NCBI GenBank assembly: GCA_008729055.1
Contig: SDUX01000008.1
Coordinates: forward strand, 2,232,001-2,296,000
Source: Pyropia haitanensis
Taxonomy: Eukaryota > Rhodophyta > Bangiophyceae > Bangiales > Bangiaceae
DNA length: 64,000 nt
Reading direction: 5' to 3'
Positions 1 through 9,914 of this stretch are shown one piece after another (positions within the stretch are counted from its first letter, which is position 1; each line of letters begins with the position of its first letter). The translations under genes were made by a program, and so were the position numbers. Below the pieces are notes generated by a model. It saw only the letters and a program-made list of their open reading frames with translations. It was not told where the DNA came from and did no database searches.

Positions 1-423
1 TCGCTCTCCCCCCCCCACCACCACTCCCCCCCCCCCCCGCCCCCCCCCCCCCATTGCGCCCCGCCTTGGCAGCCGCCGACACGGCCGCCGCGGCCGCCGC
101 GGCGGCGGCGGCAACGCTCGCGCCCATCCCCCGGGTGGGCACCCGCAGGTGCGGGGTGTGGGCCCCCCCCGCGGCCGGCGCCGCCGGCCCGAGGCGGTTG
201 AGGAAGCGCAGGTCGTCCGCGTCGAGCGGCTTAAAGTACCGCCCGACGACGGTACCCCAAAACGCCGACTCGTCCGACGTTGCCACCCCGAGCGGGTCGT
301 ACACGCCCGCCTCGAGTACCGCGTCCGCAACGCCGCCGCCGCCGCCGCCACCGCCACCACCACCGCCGCCGCCGCCGCCGCCACCGCCGTTTGGGCCACC
401 ACCCCCACCGCCGCCGCCGCCAC

Positions 424-455
<32 letters not shown>

Positions 456-517
456 CCCTTGCGGTGGCCGCCGCCGTCGGCGGCGGCGCCCCCCACGCCA
501 ATCCCCGCCGTGCCCAT
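1..517 (-). CDS. Partial unknown protein, faint Ada3/TADA3 resemblance
   Basis: An open frame on the minus strand starts at an ATG at 517 and runs off the left edge without a stop, at least 172 codons. It begins MGTAGIGVGG, passes through a long glycine run, then gives a balanced segment containing the motif FWGTVVGRYFKPLDADDLRF at about 210-270, then an Ala-rich stretch. The order Phe-Trp, aromatic-rich stretch, Asp-Asp, Leu recalls the FW...Y...L region of the SAGA adaptor Ada3 (TADA3/Ngg1), but the match is short and remembered rather than computed. The only in-frame ATG after the upstream stop at 671-673 is the one at 517, so that start is taken. Poly-Gly content and the missing C-terminus prevent a firm family call. 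Confidence 0.45.
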
Positions 518-1904
518 CAATGGCCGCCAGTCGCCGACGCTGCCGGCGGCGCCTCCCCCCCCCCCACCCCCCCCCCCACGGCCGCCACCCCCCCCACCGC
601 CGGCGGCGGCGCCCCCCCCCCCCCCGGCGCGCGCTTGGCCCCCGCCTTGCCGGTGGGCGCGTAGCCGCGCTCATGGTCGGCCATCGCGGCGGCGGGCGGC
701 GGCGGCGGCGCTCACCCCCACCGCAAAGGCCCGCCGCGCGGGGGGCGGCACGCCACACATCGGCAGTGGCGGGCGCCTGCGGGGGCGGGCACCAGACCGC
801 CGCACAGGGAAGAGAGAGGGCCAGAGGGGGAAGAGGGGGTGGGGGGGGGGGGGGGGGCGGGGGGGGGGGGGTGGGAACAAGACCAGGCGCAGAAAACAAA
901 GAACAGACGGCCGGCAAAGGCGGCAGCACGGACGGAGCCCCGCGCGCCAGGCGCGTCGAGGCCGAGACCAGTGAGCAGCGCCGGAATGGACGAGACCGGC
1001 GTGGCGTGGGCAGCGGGGGAAAGGGGACCAGCGACAAGAAAGACAAGCGCACTAGCAGGGCCAGTGGTCAGCCGCCGCCGCGAGGCCCGCCGCGGGCGGG
1101 CAGCGCCGACCAGGCGGGCGCCGCGGCGGGGAACACCCCGGCAAGGCCACGGCGGCAGCGCCGGCGGTCCAGCCGGTGCCGCGGCGGCAGGGGCCGCGTG
1201 GGGGTTAGGGGGGGGGGGGGGGGGGGGGACGGCCGCCCAAGCGGGAGCGGCAGAGGCAAGGCCCGCTGGGACCGCCACAAGCGGAAGCGGCCGCCGCCGC
1301 CGCTTCCGTCGGCGTGCCCGCGCCGCGCCCGCCGCGCCGCGCCGCGCCGCGCCGGCCGGCCGCTGCCGCGTCGACCGCGCGCGGGGCGGGGCGGCGGCGG
1401 CGGGGGGGGGGGGGCGGCGCGGCCTTGGCCGCGCGCGCGGCCGAGCGCGCGCCGCGCCCCGCGTGGGGCTGCCCGGCCACGTGGACGGCGGCCGGCCGGC
1501 TCGTGGCGCCCCGCGTGGCGGCCGACCCGTGCTGGGAATGGGGCTGGAAAAAGGGGTGGAATGAGGACGGGAATTTCAACGGTGGGGCGCGGGGGGGGGG
1601 GGGGGGGACGCGCCCGCTGCCGTTTCCCGCGGCGCGCGCGCGCGGTACGTGTCTAGGCCGCGACGCGAACAAGACAAAAAAAGAAAGGTAGGAGGGGGGG
1701 GAGGGGGGGCTGGGTGGAGAGGCGCCGCGCAAGGGCGGGTACACCCCTGTGGCGGACGCAGCTTGCGTGCCACTTGCCGGGAAAGAGCCGCCGTGCCTCC
1801 GCACGCGGTGCTTCCGCACGCGGGGGCACCCCCGCCCCAGCCGGGCGCACCACCAGCGCGCCCCCGGCGGTGCCGACTGCCCCCTTCCCCCCCCGCCCGC
1901 CGTT
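518..1904. other. Intergenic, GC-rich with long G runs
   Basis: No convincing coding frame on either strand. The stretch is dominated by GGC/GCC repeats and uninterrupted G tracts near 839-872, 1205-1228 and 1589-1607, which could form G-quadruplexes. The long proline-, arginine- or glycine-rich frames through it are composition artefacts. Confidence 0.6.
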
Positions 1905-3485
1905 CTATTGACCGCCGTCGCCGCCGTCGGTCGGCGCGGTGGCGGCGGCGGCGGCGGCGGTGGCGGCGGTCCCCCCCCCCACCGCCCACTCTGGCTGCTC
2001 CGTCTCAAACGTCGGGTAGATGCGCGTGCGGAGGAGGTGCGCCATATCCGCCGGCAGCGGCGCGCGGAGCTCCAGCCGTGCCCCCGTCACTGGGTGGTCG
2101 ATGCCGAGCGCGGCGGCGTGGAGCAACGGCCGCGGCGCGGCCGAGCGGAACCGCCGGTTCACCTCGGCCGAGCCGTACAGGCCGTCGCCGAGGACCGGCG
2201 CCCGCGCGGCGGCGGCGTGCACGCGGATCTGGTGCGTCCGGCCGGTCGCGATGGTCACCCGCGCGGCGTGGAGGACGCCCGCGTCGTCCGACGCGACGTT
2301 CTCCACGAGCGTGTGCGCCGGGCGGCCGCCGTCGGCAACGGCGACGACGGCCATCTTGGTGCGCTCCGTCGGGTGGCGGCCGATCGGGGCGGTGAGCTCG
2401 GCAGAGACGCAGCCAACGCCGGCGGCGGAGCCCGCCGTGATAGCCACGTACTGCTTGTGGACGCGGCGGCTGCTAAAGGCGTCGACGAGGCCGCGGTGCG
2501 CGGCGGGCGTTAGCGCCGCGATCATCACCCCCGAGGTGCCCTTGTCCAGCCGGTGCACCAGGCCGGGGCGCTTGGCCGCCAGCGACGCCGCGTAGGGGGA
2601 CGCCCACTCCCCGCCGCCGTCGCCGCCGTCGCCGCCGTCGCCGCCGTCTGGCCCACCACCGTCGGGGCGGGCGGCGCCAGGCGGCGGTGGCGCCGTGCCC
2701 GCCATGGCGAGGAGCCCCTTGTAGCGAAACGCGAGCGCGTGCACGAGCGTGCCCGTCCAGTTGCCCGGCGCGGGGTGGACGACCAGCCCCGCCGGCTTGT
2801 TCACCGCCACCACGTGCTCGTCCTCGTACAGGATGTCGAGCGGCAGGTCTTCGGGCACCAGCGGCAGGTCCGCGGCGGTGGCGACGAGGACGACGCGCAC
2901 CACGTCGCCAGGGCGGGCCTTGGTCGCCTTGCGCGGCACCACGGGCGCGGCGGCCACGCCGGCGGCCAACGACGGGGCCGCCTCGGTGAGGGTGACGTGC
3001 CCGTCGGCAAGGAGGGACTGGTAGTAGGAGCGGGACTGGCCGGGGAAGCGGGCGGCGAGGACCTTGTCCAGCCGCTGCCCGGCCTCGCCATCGTCCACGA
3101 CAAAGGTGGCCTCTTCCGCGAGCGTGTCGTCATCGTCGCCGTCGGCCCCGACGGCAGTGGCTGTGTCGGTGGTCCCAGCCGCGCCAGAAGCAGAGGTGGG
3201 GGGTGGAGGCAGCCCCACCCCCGTCAGAGGGGGGCCTCTCGCGGCCGCATTGGCCGCGGCGAGCGACGCCGCAGACTCCCGCCGCGCCCGCCGCCCCGCC
3301 CCAGACGCGACAGGGATGGACCGGGAGCTGCGGGCTGGGGCAGGCGCGCCAGCCGCACCACCCAGCGCCGGTGGGAGGGAGCGACGGCCGGTCGCGACGG
3401 CAGAGGGGAGGGGATAGCGGGCGGGGTGGAGCCAGGGGCGGGCGGTGGCGATGCCGGCAAAGGCCGCCCGCACAGAGGTCGTCAT
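1905..3485 (-). CDS. RluA/RluD-family pseudouridine synthase, organelle-type
   Basis: Predicted enzyme converting specific uridines in structured RNA (rRNA or tRNA) to pseudouridine. From the ATG at 3485 the protein is 526 residues: a basic N-terminus with many Ala, Arg and Ser that looks like an organelle transit peptide (about 1-70), a low-complexity linker, an S4 RNA-binding domain (about 134-200), and the catalytic domain. The family signature HRLDKGTSG lies at residues 311-319, with the catalytic Asp at 314, and the later conserved GRTHQIRVHAA is present. A Gly/Asp-rich insert (about 265-292) precedes the catalytic motif. The frame is open further upstream to 3617 but only with a GTG, so the ATG at 3485 is chosen. 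Family assignment is firm; the target RNA and the organelle are inference. Confidence 0.9.
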   Translation of the reverse strand: MTTSVRAAFAGIATARPWLHPARYPLPSAVATGRRSLPPALGGAAGAPAPARSSRSIPVASGAGRRARRESAASLAAANAAARGPPLTGVGLPPPPTSASGAAGTTDTATAVGADGDDDDTLAEEATFVVDDGEAGQRLDKVLAARFPGQSRSYYQSLLADGHVTLTEAAPSLAAGVAAAPVVPRKATKARPGDVVRVVLVATAADLPLVPEDLPLDILYEDEHVVAVNKPAGLVVHPAPGNWTGTLVHALAFRYKGLLAMAGTAPPPPGAARPDGGGPDGGDGGDGGDGGGEWASPYAASLAAKRPGLVHRLDKGTSGVMIAALTPAAHRGLVDAFSSRRVHKQYVAITAGSAAGVGCVSAELTAPIGRHPTERTKMAVVAVADGGRPAHTLVENVASDDAGVLHAARVTIATGRTHQIRVHAAAARAPVLGDGLYGSAEVNRRFRSAAPRPLLHAAALGIDHPVTGARLELRAPLPADMAHLLRTRIYPTFETEQPEWAVGGGTAATAAAAAATAPTDGGDGGQ

Positions 3486-3780
3486 GCGTCGGGGGTGGGT
3501 GGAGCCAGCACAAATCTTCAGCCGCGAGGGAAGGTCACAGAGGAAGAGCGGCGCACGAGGACGCCACGCGAGTTCAGGCTGGCCAGGGGAGGGGCAGGCT
3601 GCGAGCGACGGAGACACCCACGGGCGCGCCGAGACTGGCCCTTGTCGACGAGTCTGGCGGAGACGCAGATTGGCGTCCGCAATTCTGACCGACCGCTCGA
3701 GCGGCCATCAATTCAGTGGAGCCAGGAACAAACATGAATTCAAGTTGCGACCCAAAACTGGACTGTGCTGCGTAAAATAG

Positions 3781-3840
3781 GCTGGGGACAAATGGGATTC
3801 TCTGCGCTGGGGACAAATGGGATTCTCCGCGCTGGGACAA
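3781..3840. repeat. 25-bp tandem repeat, about 2.4 copies
   Basis: Two nearly identical 25-bp units (3781-3805 and 3806-3830, differing at one base) beginning GCTGGGGACAAATGGGATTC are followed by a partial third copy (3831-3840). They lie about 40 bp outside the terminal-inverted-repeat element. No coding potential is seen. Confidence 0.85.
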
Positions 3841-3877
3841 AAAATCGGGCGTCTCCGCCCTGCCGCCGCTTCCCTCA

Positions 3878-4434
3878 GGGCACGTCCACCAATGTCGATA
3901 TTCGCCGATATTCGTGCCACGTAGGAAAAACGTGGCGCGTCGGGCCAAACGTGGCACTGATGCGGTCGTTCATCAATGTCAACGAGCTATTCCGGCCTAA
4001 AACGAACCCCCCTCAGCGAATAGACTTGATATAAGTGACGACATAACTTCCTCTCCGTACCCTGACGTCTGTTAGCTCCAGAGCTATCGCCGGGCCAAAA
4101 CAGGGTGTTTTGGCCGAGCGATAGCCCTGGAGCCAACAGACCTTACCAATTGCCAGGGCGATGATTGGCTGAGAGCGTGCCACGTGTGGGCATCATTTCG
4201 ACAGTGTGATAGTGGAGAGTTGTCAACACCAACGGCCTGGAACGAAGACGACGAACGGACCCGTGGTTTGGAAGGTAGCCTGTTGGTAGCCCCCGTCTCC
4301 ACCGTAAGTCCACTTCACGTGCTTCGCCTGATAGCTCGCCGATAGCCCGACCACCCAGACGCTGCCACGTATGTACACGTGGCGTCTTAAAACCACTCAT
4401 TTAAGACTGATAGCCGACATTGGTGGACGTGCCC
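3878..4434. mobile_element. Non-autonomous TIR element (MITE-like), 557 bp
   Basis: The ends carry perfect 20-bp terminal inverted repeats, GGGCACGTCCACCAATGTCG at 3878-3897 and its reverse complement at 4415-4434. Each is flanked on the outside by TCA (3875-3877 and 4435-4437), consistent with a 3-bp target-site duplication. Subterminal hairpins sit near both ends: GCCACGT...ACGTGGC at about 3917-3937 and 4364-4383. A large palindrome lies near the centre (4068-4140). There is no transposase frame, so the element must be mobilised in trans if it is mobile. A 3-bp duplication with GGG-starting ends would fit the PIF/Harbinger group, but TCA is not that group's usual TWA target, so the superfamily is left open. 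Confidence 0.75.
4068..4140. repeat. 73-bp imperfect palindrome inside the TIR element
   Basis: Two 35-base arms (4068-4102 and 4106-4140) are reverse complements with four mismatches, separated by only three bases (GGG). Arm motifs include GCTATCG and GGCCAAAACA. It could extrude as a cruciform or fold as a long RNA hairpin. Its place near the middle of the element suggests an internal structural feature or a nested foldback. Confidence 0.85.
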
Positions 4435-4437
4435 TCA

Positions 4438-5803
4438 AGGTATTGTTCGTCCCTTGAGAGTCACTTGAGTAAATGTGCAGAATTCCACATGGCAGACAGC
4501 ATGCCCGAGAGGACTGCTGTGATTGGCCAAAGATGAACTTTCCCGGATCGTAGCCACGGCAGCCGCACGGCTATGGTTTTCCTAATTGTCTGGTAGGCCC
4601 CTGCCTGGGAAGTGACAGTGCGCGGCAGGATGCAAGCCCCACGTGACTCCGTGCCGTGCCGCGCGACGTGGTTGACCAGGTGCTCGCTGTTGGTCAGCGC
4701 CTGCCATGCGCCCAGTGGACCGGGACGGACGGGCCTGACAGTGGCCGCGAGCCGCGCTGTGCCTGGCGGGCCAAACGCACTTCTGGACGAGCCTTGCAAC
4801 AGAGAGTTGGAGGGCAGCATACGAATCGTTCTCACAGTGTAGGGGCCTCTTCCTTCGTGCGGTTGGTTCGCTGCGTGGGCGCGGTCGACGGAAATGTGGG
4901 CTCTGTGGTTGACTGTTGCCATGATCGCACTGTCGGGCAATCTCATTTGGAGCTCCTATACCGTGATGTCCAGGATCTGGGCACGTGGCCTGCGCAGCCA
5001 CGGTCTCAGAGGATCTCGCGACCGTAGGCGCACGGCGGACTAGCCTTGCCTCTCTCCGGGCATCCCTGGCTCGTTCTGCCGACCCTCGCGCCGGGTCGCA
5101 CGCGACACGCTCGGCTTCCGTGAGACTTCAGGAGCCGGCATTTCCCGGCGCGAGGGACTGGGTGTCCGTCCTCATCACAGCACTGGGCAATGCGAGGCTG
5201 AGATGGCCTTGGCAGACACGTGCAGTGGACTACGGTGACGCCTTGACAGCACCTCCTCGCCCACGCGCTAGGGGAGTCTCCGCGTGCGTCTGCATCATTG
5301 GCCGCGATCCAATGCTTCGGTCGTCCAGATTTTAGGCGGGCCAAGGCCCTGACCCGCGGTCCCTCGGGACGCCCTCTACGCATCGATGTTGCAGGGCCAT
5401 GCTCTGAGGTTCCTCCCGATGCTGTGTAGGATCACGCCCCTGTCAGACAGCACGGAGTGTTGGGCTATGTTGGAAAAGGTGGACCTCGCTGGGAGAGGCG
5501 GTGTACGCTGGTGGTGGAAAGGATGCTGTGCGGCGGGCTGCTGTCCACCACACGGTGGGGCTCGTTCGTCACCGCGGGTGAGCACTCAGGCAGCACCACC
5601 ATTTCTTGATGGCGCACGTCCCGTGAACGGGACTGTCTGCTCTTCGTGAGCAGAAGACGTCACAGCTTTTGACGGCGGCGCTTCTGTGTGGCTCTGCCAT
5701 CTCACGCCCCGCCCGCACAGCTCCTCACTCTGCGCTTGCCGTTCACCGAGCGCCCCCATCATCATCCGTCCGTGGTCGCCGCAGCCGCACTTGGTCGATT
5801 CCC
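4438..5803. other. Gene-poor intergenic region of lower GC
   Basis: Base composition is more balanced than in neighbouring genes and no long frame shows the strong GC third-position bias of the real genes. The region ends in the presumed promoter and 5' leader of the gene at 5804. Two small hairpins at 5618-5654 are listed separately. Confidence 0.5.
5618..5654 (+). other. Two adjacent short hairpins upstream of the Cys-rich gene
   Basis: GTCCCG/CGGGAC pairs around the loop TGAA (5618-5633), and immediately after it TCTGCTC/GAGCAGA pairs around TTCGT (5636-5654). If transcription starts upstream, both would lie in the 5' leader of the gene at 5804. No family is recognised and the function is unknown. 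Confidence 0.4.
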
Positions 5804-6487
5804 ATGGGTCGCCCCTCTGCGAGCCGTTGGGGCCAGCTCAGCATCTGGACCGACTGGGCGGGCTCGCCGTCGTGCGTGCGCCAGGGCGTGGACGCCGCCG
5901 TGCGTGCCGTGGCATGCGACCAGTTCTTCAACGGGGTCGCGAACCACTCAGACTGGGCGGCGCAGGCGTGCGTGTACTATGACACCGCCGCGCGGCTGAT
6001 GAAGCTGGCCGAGGGCGTCGAGTCGGACAAGGAGATCAAGGCGGAGCTCACGTCAGGCGCCGCTGAGTGTGTGCGTCGCGCCAAGGAGCTGCGCGACTCG
6101 CTGGCCAAGCCGGCAGGCTGCGGCTGCCCCAAGTGCAAAGCGGCGGGGGCGCCCAAGAAGGAGGAACCCAAGAAGGAGGCGCCCAAGAAGGAAACTCCCA
6201 AGCACTGCTACTGCGTGGTGTGCCTGCCGGCGGCCGTGAAGGCTGGCTGCACGTGCCCCAAGTGCAAGCCCCCGGCGGCCAAGTGCCTCGTGCACCCGGC
6301 CAAGGAGGCGCCCAAGTGCACGTGCAAGAAGGAGGAGCCCAAGAAGGAGGCGCCCAAGAAGGAGACGCCCAAGAAGGAGGACCCCAAGGCGGTCGCGGGG
6401 TACTGCGTGCCCGTGTGCTACCCGTGGCCCGCCGTCCAGTGGTGCTACCCGATGGTGCCGGTGTGCTGCGTGCCTGCCAAGAAGTGA
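5804..6487 (+). CDS. MIT-like helical domain with Cys-rich, KKE/P-repeat tail
   Basis: A 227-residue protein from the ATG at 5804; an in-frame ATG-less extension reaches 5669. Residues about 24-95 resemble a MIT three-helix domain: a helix starting VDAAVRAVACDQ, a Y..A..L helix, and a last helix ending CVRRAKELRDSL. MIT domains bind ESCRT-III tails. The rest alternates Cys clusters (CGCPKC, CTCPKC, CTCKK, CYCVVC) with repeated KKEEPKKEAPKKE blocks and ends with PVCCVPAKK. The Cys spacing suggests metal binding or disulfide cross-linking, while the repeats are highly charged and probably disordered. No zinc-finger family matches exactly. The MIT call rests on pattern only; the tail's role is unknown. 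Confidence 0.7.
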   Translation: MGRPSASRWGQLSIWTDWAGSPSCVRQGVDAAVRAVACDQFFNGVANHSDWAAQACVYYDTAARLMKLAEGVESDKEIKAELTSGAAECVRRAKELRDSLAKPAGCGCPKCKAAGAPKKEEPKKEAPKKETPKHCYCVVCLPAAVKAGCTCPKCKPPAAKCLVHPAKEAPKCTCKKEEPKKEAPKKETPKKEDPKAVAGYCVPVCYPWPAVQWCYPMVPVCCVPAKK

Positions 6488-7580
6488 GCTGTGGATGCTT
6501 CCCATGGGTGCGGGCGGGGGCAGCCGGGGGACAGGGTGTGCCCCCAAGCAAGGGTGCGTGGGAGAGGGTGGCTGGTCTGGACAGGGGGGGCTATGCTGCC
6601 CTCGTGGAGTTGTCATGTGCGTTGGTTGCCCCGCAAGGGTGACCGGGTGTATCGGTCCAGAGCCGAGCGTCCTATGCGACCCGACGACGCCCGTCCACGA
6701 CCACGGTGTTGTGGAGCACCCATAACGTCCAACGATCCCTCCCCCCCACCCTGGCGCCCTCTCAAGCGTCCCAGAGGGTCCCTACGGCAGCCCCGCGTGC
6801 TCGCCGCTCCCGTCAGCCACAGCTCTTCACGGTCGGGCGTGGCGGGCGCCGTCCCCCGACACCGGCCACGGAGCGCCTGGTCTGGGGCAGGGGAACCGGT
6901 ATGGATCACCCGCCGTGCCGGAATGAGGATGAGTCGCGCCCCGCAGCGCCTTCCGTACCCCGAGGGACGACGCCCCATGGAAAGAAAAGCGGGGGAGGGG
7001 TCACAGTGGTTGCGGCAGAACCCCTCCGTAGGCGCCCTCTCTCGCTTCCTTTCCTGTCTCCTGTGTCGCAGGCCAGCCCCGTGTCCGCGTGTGCGTGCCT
7101 GTCCACGTCATGACCGCACTGACAAGAACAAAAAAAGGAAAGCGGCCAGAGCTAGCCGCCCCCGGCTCGACCGCCGCCGCGCGCGACGCGGGGGAGCGAG
7201 CGGGCTGGCCTGGTCTGCGTCCCGTCGCTTGCCGTCGGTCGCCAATGACGCCATCCCCCCCCCCCCAGCGGCTGCCCTGCTTCTTCCCTTTGACGTCGAG
7301 TGCCTCGGGGCCGGCATGCCGCACGCATGTGCGGGGCGCAGCCGGAAATTCCGCGGCGGCCCAACCGGATCATGGGATGATCATGCTCGCATGAGCACAC
7401 CCGCCGCGCCATGTGGCCGCTCGTCGCACCACCCGCTACAACCAGACGGTTCGTGGCGTCGCGTCCGTCCCCTTTCGTTCCCCCCGCTCCCCCCCCTTCC
7501 ACGCCTTCCTTCCCCATCCTATCCCGCGCTCTCCGTCCCCTCCGCTGTTGTTCTCCCCCGCCCCCCCCCCTCCCGCGTGC
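6488..7580. other. Intergenic, no gene seen
   Basis: Long frames cross it but none shows conserved sequence or a sensible codon pattern. CT-rich sequence near 7460-7570 could be the 5' leader of the next gene. Confidence 0.5.
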
Positions 7581-8632
7581 ATGGTGGCCGGCGCCATGGC
7601 CTTTCTGGGCCATGGTCCCGGGGTGGAGCTCCACCGCCGCCCCCCCCCCCTCCGCGATGGCGCCGCCCTGGTACCCCCCCCCTCCCGTGGCGCTCCCCCC
7701 CCCCCCGCGGCACGGCGGCGGCGGCGGCCCGTCGTCAGCCCGTGCGCACCCCGCATGGCATCGGCGGCGGCAGGCCCCCCCCCCCCCCCCCGGCGCGGCG
7801 GCGGCGGCGGTTCCCACCGCGGGGGCGGACGCCGCGGCGGCCTGTGCCGCCCGCCGCCCCCCCCCCCCGCCCGGCGGCGCGGGGGCGTGGCCGCCGCGGC
7901 TGACCCCCTCCCCCCCCCGGTGGTGCCCGTGCCGCTGCGGCTGCCGCTGCGGCGGCTGCTGACGCGGCGGCCCTTCCTCACCGCCGTCGCCGCCGTTGGC
8001 CGCTGCCCCGTCGTGCGGTTCACCGGCGTGCTCGTGCCGGGGTGGGCAGATGGGGGGGGGTGGCGTGGGCGGCGGGGGGAGGGGGGGGGGGGGGGACGAC
8101 CCGTCGCGGGTGGCCGTCGCGGGGGGGGGGTGGGCGGGCTGGGCGGGCCGGAGGGGGGGCTCGAGGCGTACCTGGAGGACGCGTCGGTGGTGGTGGTGGC
8201 GGTGCCGCCCGCGTTTTTGCGTGCCGCCCTGTGGGGGGGGGGCGCCACGCCGGGGGGGGGGGGGGGGGTGCCGCGCCCGTGGATACCTCGCCGGCGGCGG
8301 CCGCTGCCACTGCTGGCACGGGGCAGCCTGCGCCGGCGGCAGAGGCGGGTGCGCCGTCGACGGCGCCGCCGCCGTTACCGCCGCCGCCGCCGTCGGTGCC
8401 CGCCGACGCCATCGTGGCGGCGTCCCTCCCCTGGTACGCCGTCTATGAGCGGCTGGGCGTGCCGGCGGCCGCGGCGGAGCTGGAAGCAGACGCCGCCCGC
8501 CGGCGTGCCGCGGACGTTGCGGCGCAGCTGGAGGCGTGGACGGACGGTGGGGACGCGTGGCGCACCGAGACGGACGTGGGGCGGCCCGACATCCCGGGGC
8601 TGTTTGAGGAGCTGGTGCACGACAGGTTTTGA
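7581..8632 (+). CDS. Unrecognised protein, frame broken at G run
   Basis: Two coding-like blocks lie in different frames. The first (about 7905-8250) contains FLTAVAAVGRCPVVRFTGV and, later, LEDASVVVVAVPPAFLRAAL. The second (about 8270-8632) contains IVAASLPWYAVYERLGVPAA and ends FEELVHDRF with TGA at 8630-8632. The frame changes at the G17 run 8252-8268, which is the simplest way to join them. The N-terminus is uncertain: the ATG at 7581 opens the first frame, but C runs at 7620-7900 allow other frames, and this part is Pro/Arg-rich. I do not recognise the family. The hydrophobic VVVVAVPPAFL segment suggests a compact alpha/beta fold rather than a membrane helix. Confidence 0.5.
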
Positions 8633-9914
8633 GGGGGGGGGGGGGGGGGGGGGGGGCGTGGGGGGGACTGGGTGGGTGGCGATGTCGTGGAGGAGGCGCG
8701 GCAGGGGGTGTGGCGGCGGTCTTGGCCGTGGGCGCGGGGGGAGATGGTGAACGAGGAAGCGGGTGGGGGTGTCGGGTGTGGTGCATACGGGAACAAGAGG
8801 GTGGCGGTGTGGAAAACCCAGTCCATGGGGCGGTCTCTCATGGAATGGCGTCGCGTCCTTTGCTCGTCACGAAGTTTTATCGGTCGGCTCTGCCCCTTGC
8901 ATCCTCCTTCACGACACAGCCCGGTGACCATACGCACGAGCACCCCGCTCCTACGTTCACAACCTCCCCCTTCTGGTATGAGCTATCAAACGACGCCTTG
9001 CGGGTCTTGTCAGGCGGTCCCACACGAACGGCCAAAATGCCCGCTGGCCAGCCGCCCCGCCGCCACGGCGGCAAGGAGGGTCGGCTGCGAGGTGCGGGCC
9101 GCCGACGCGGCCGCCGCTACCGACCGCTGGTCCGCCACCCCCAAGCCCGCCGAGGAGGTGGCGGTGGCCGCGGCGGCGTTGGCGGCGGCGCTGGCGGCGG
9201 TGCATTGGAGGAAAGTTGTGGTAGCGGAGGCGGCGGTGGTGTGGGGTGAAGGCAAAGAATAGCGGGAAAAGCGAGAGGGTGGGCGCCCGTCCCGCGCCCC
9301 ATCCACATTTCGATGAAGTGCAACTCCATTTCGACCATGGAATATGGATGATGCTACTTGCGACACAAAGTACAGAGCGCACGATGGGTCTTTCTACAAA
9401 GTTCATGTTGGCCTCGCTGTACACGTCCACACTCGGGTCAGCGGGTGGGCGACGGTGGTCACGTGGTGTGCGGGAAGAAGTGGGGCCGCCCCGCCACTCT
9501 GGTGGCGGGAATGTGGGCAGCGCTCCGCGAGGTCGGGGAAGCAGGTCAAGCTGGGCTGTCCGTCTCCCGGTCCGCGCCGAGAATGGCCTGCATTCCGCTT
9601 GCGTTGGTGACGCCCGCACTGCCTACCCGGCGGACAGTCGCGCAGTGGAAAGCGCCCGATAGGGCAGTGTCCAGCCTTCCCCACCACACAATGCGTGCGG
9701 GGTGCCGCATGCAGTTGTTGTCCCTTCCTCCTCCCAATGGTTCTTTCAGTGATGGCGAGCAGCGTCGCACCGCCAGCTGGAAACTACGCTCGTACTGTTA
9801 CAAGAGAGGTTACGTCGTTAGCCTGGCGAGACAGGGTCCCTCGCCTCTGCCACACACCGGCTCACCCCAGCGCGGTGCATACCGCTGCTTTCCCCGCCCA
9901 GAGCTCTCCCCCCC
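8633..9914. other. Intergenic, no gene seen
   Basis: Begins with a G run (about 8633-8656) just after the stop codon, then balanced sequence without a conserved frame on either strand. Confidence 0.5.

Noticed and set aside
54..974. Plus-strand 306-codon frame with a long polyproline run
   Set aside because: It is the antisense shadow of GGC/GCC repeats. The minus strand in the same place carries a balanced, motif-bearing frame.
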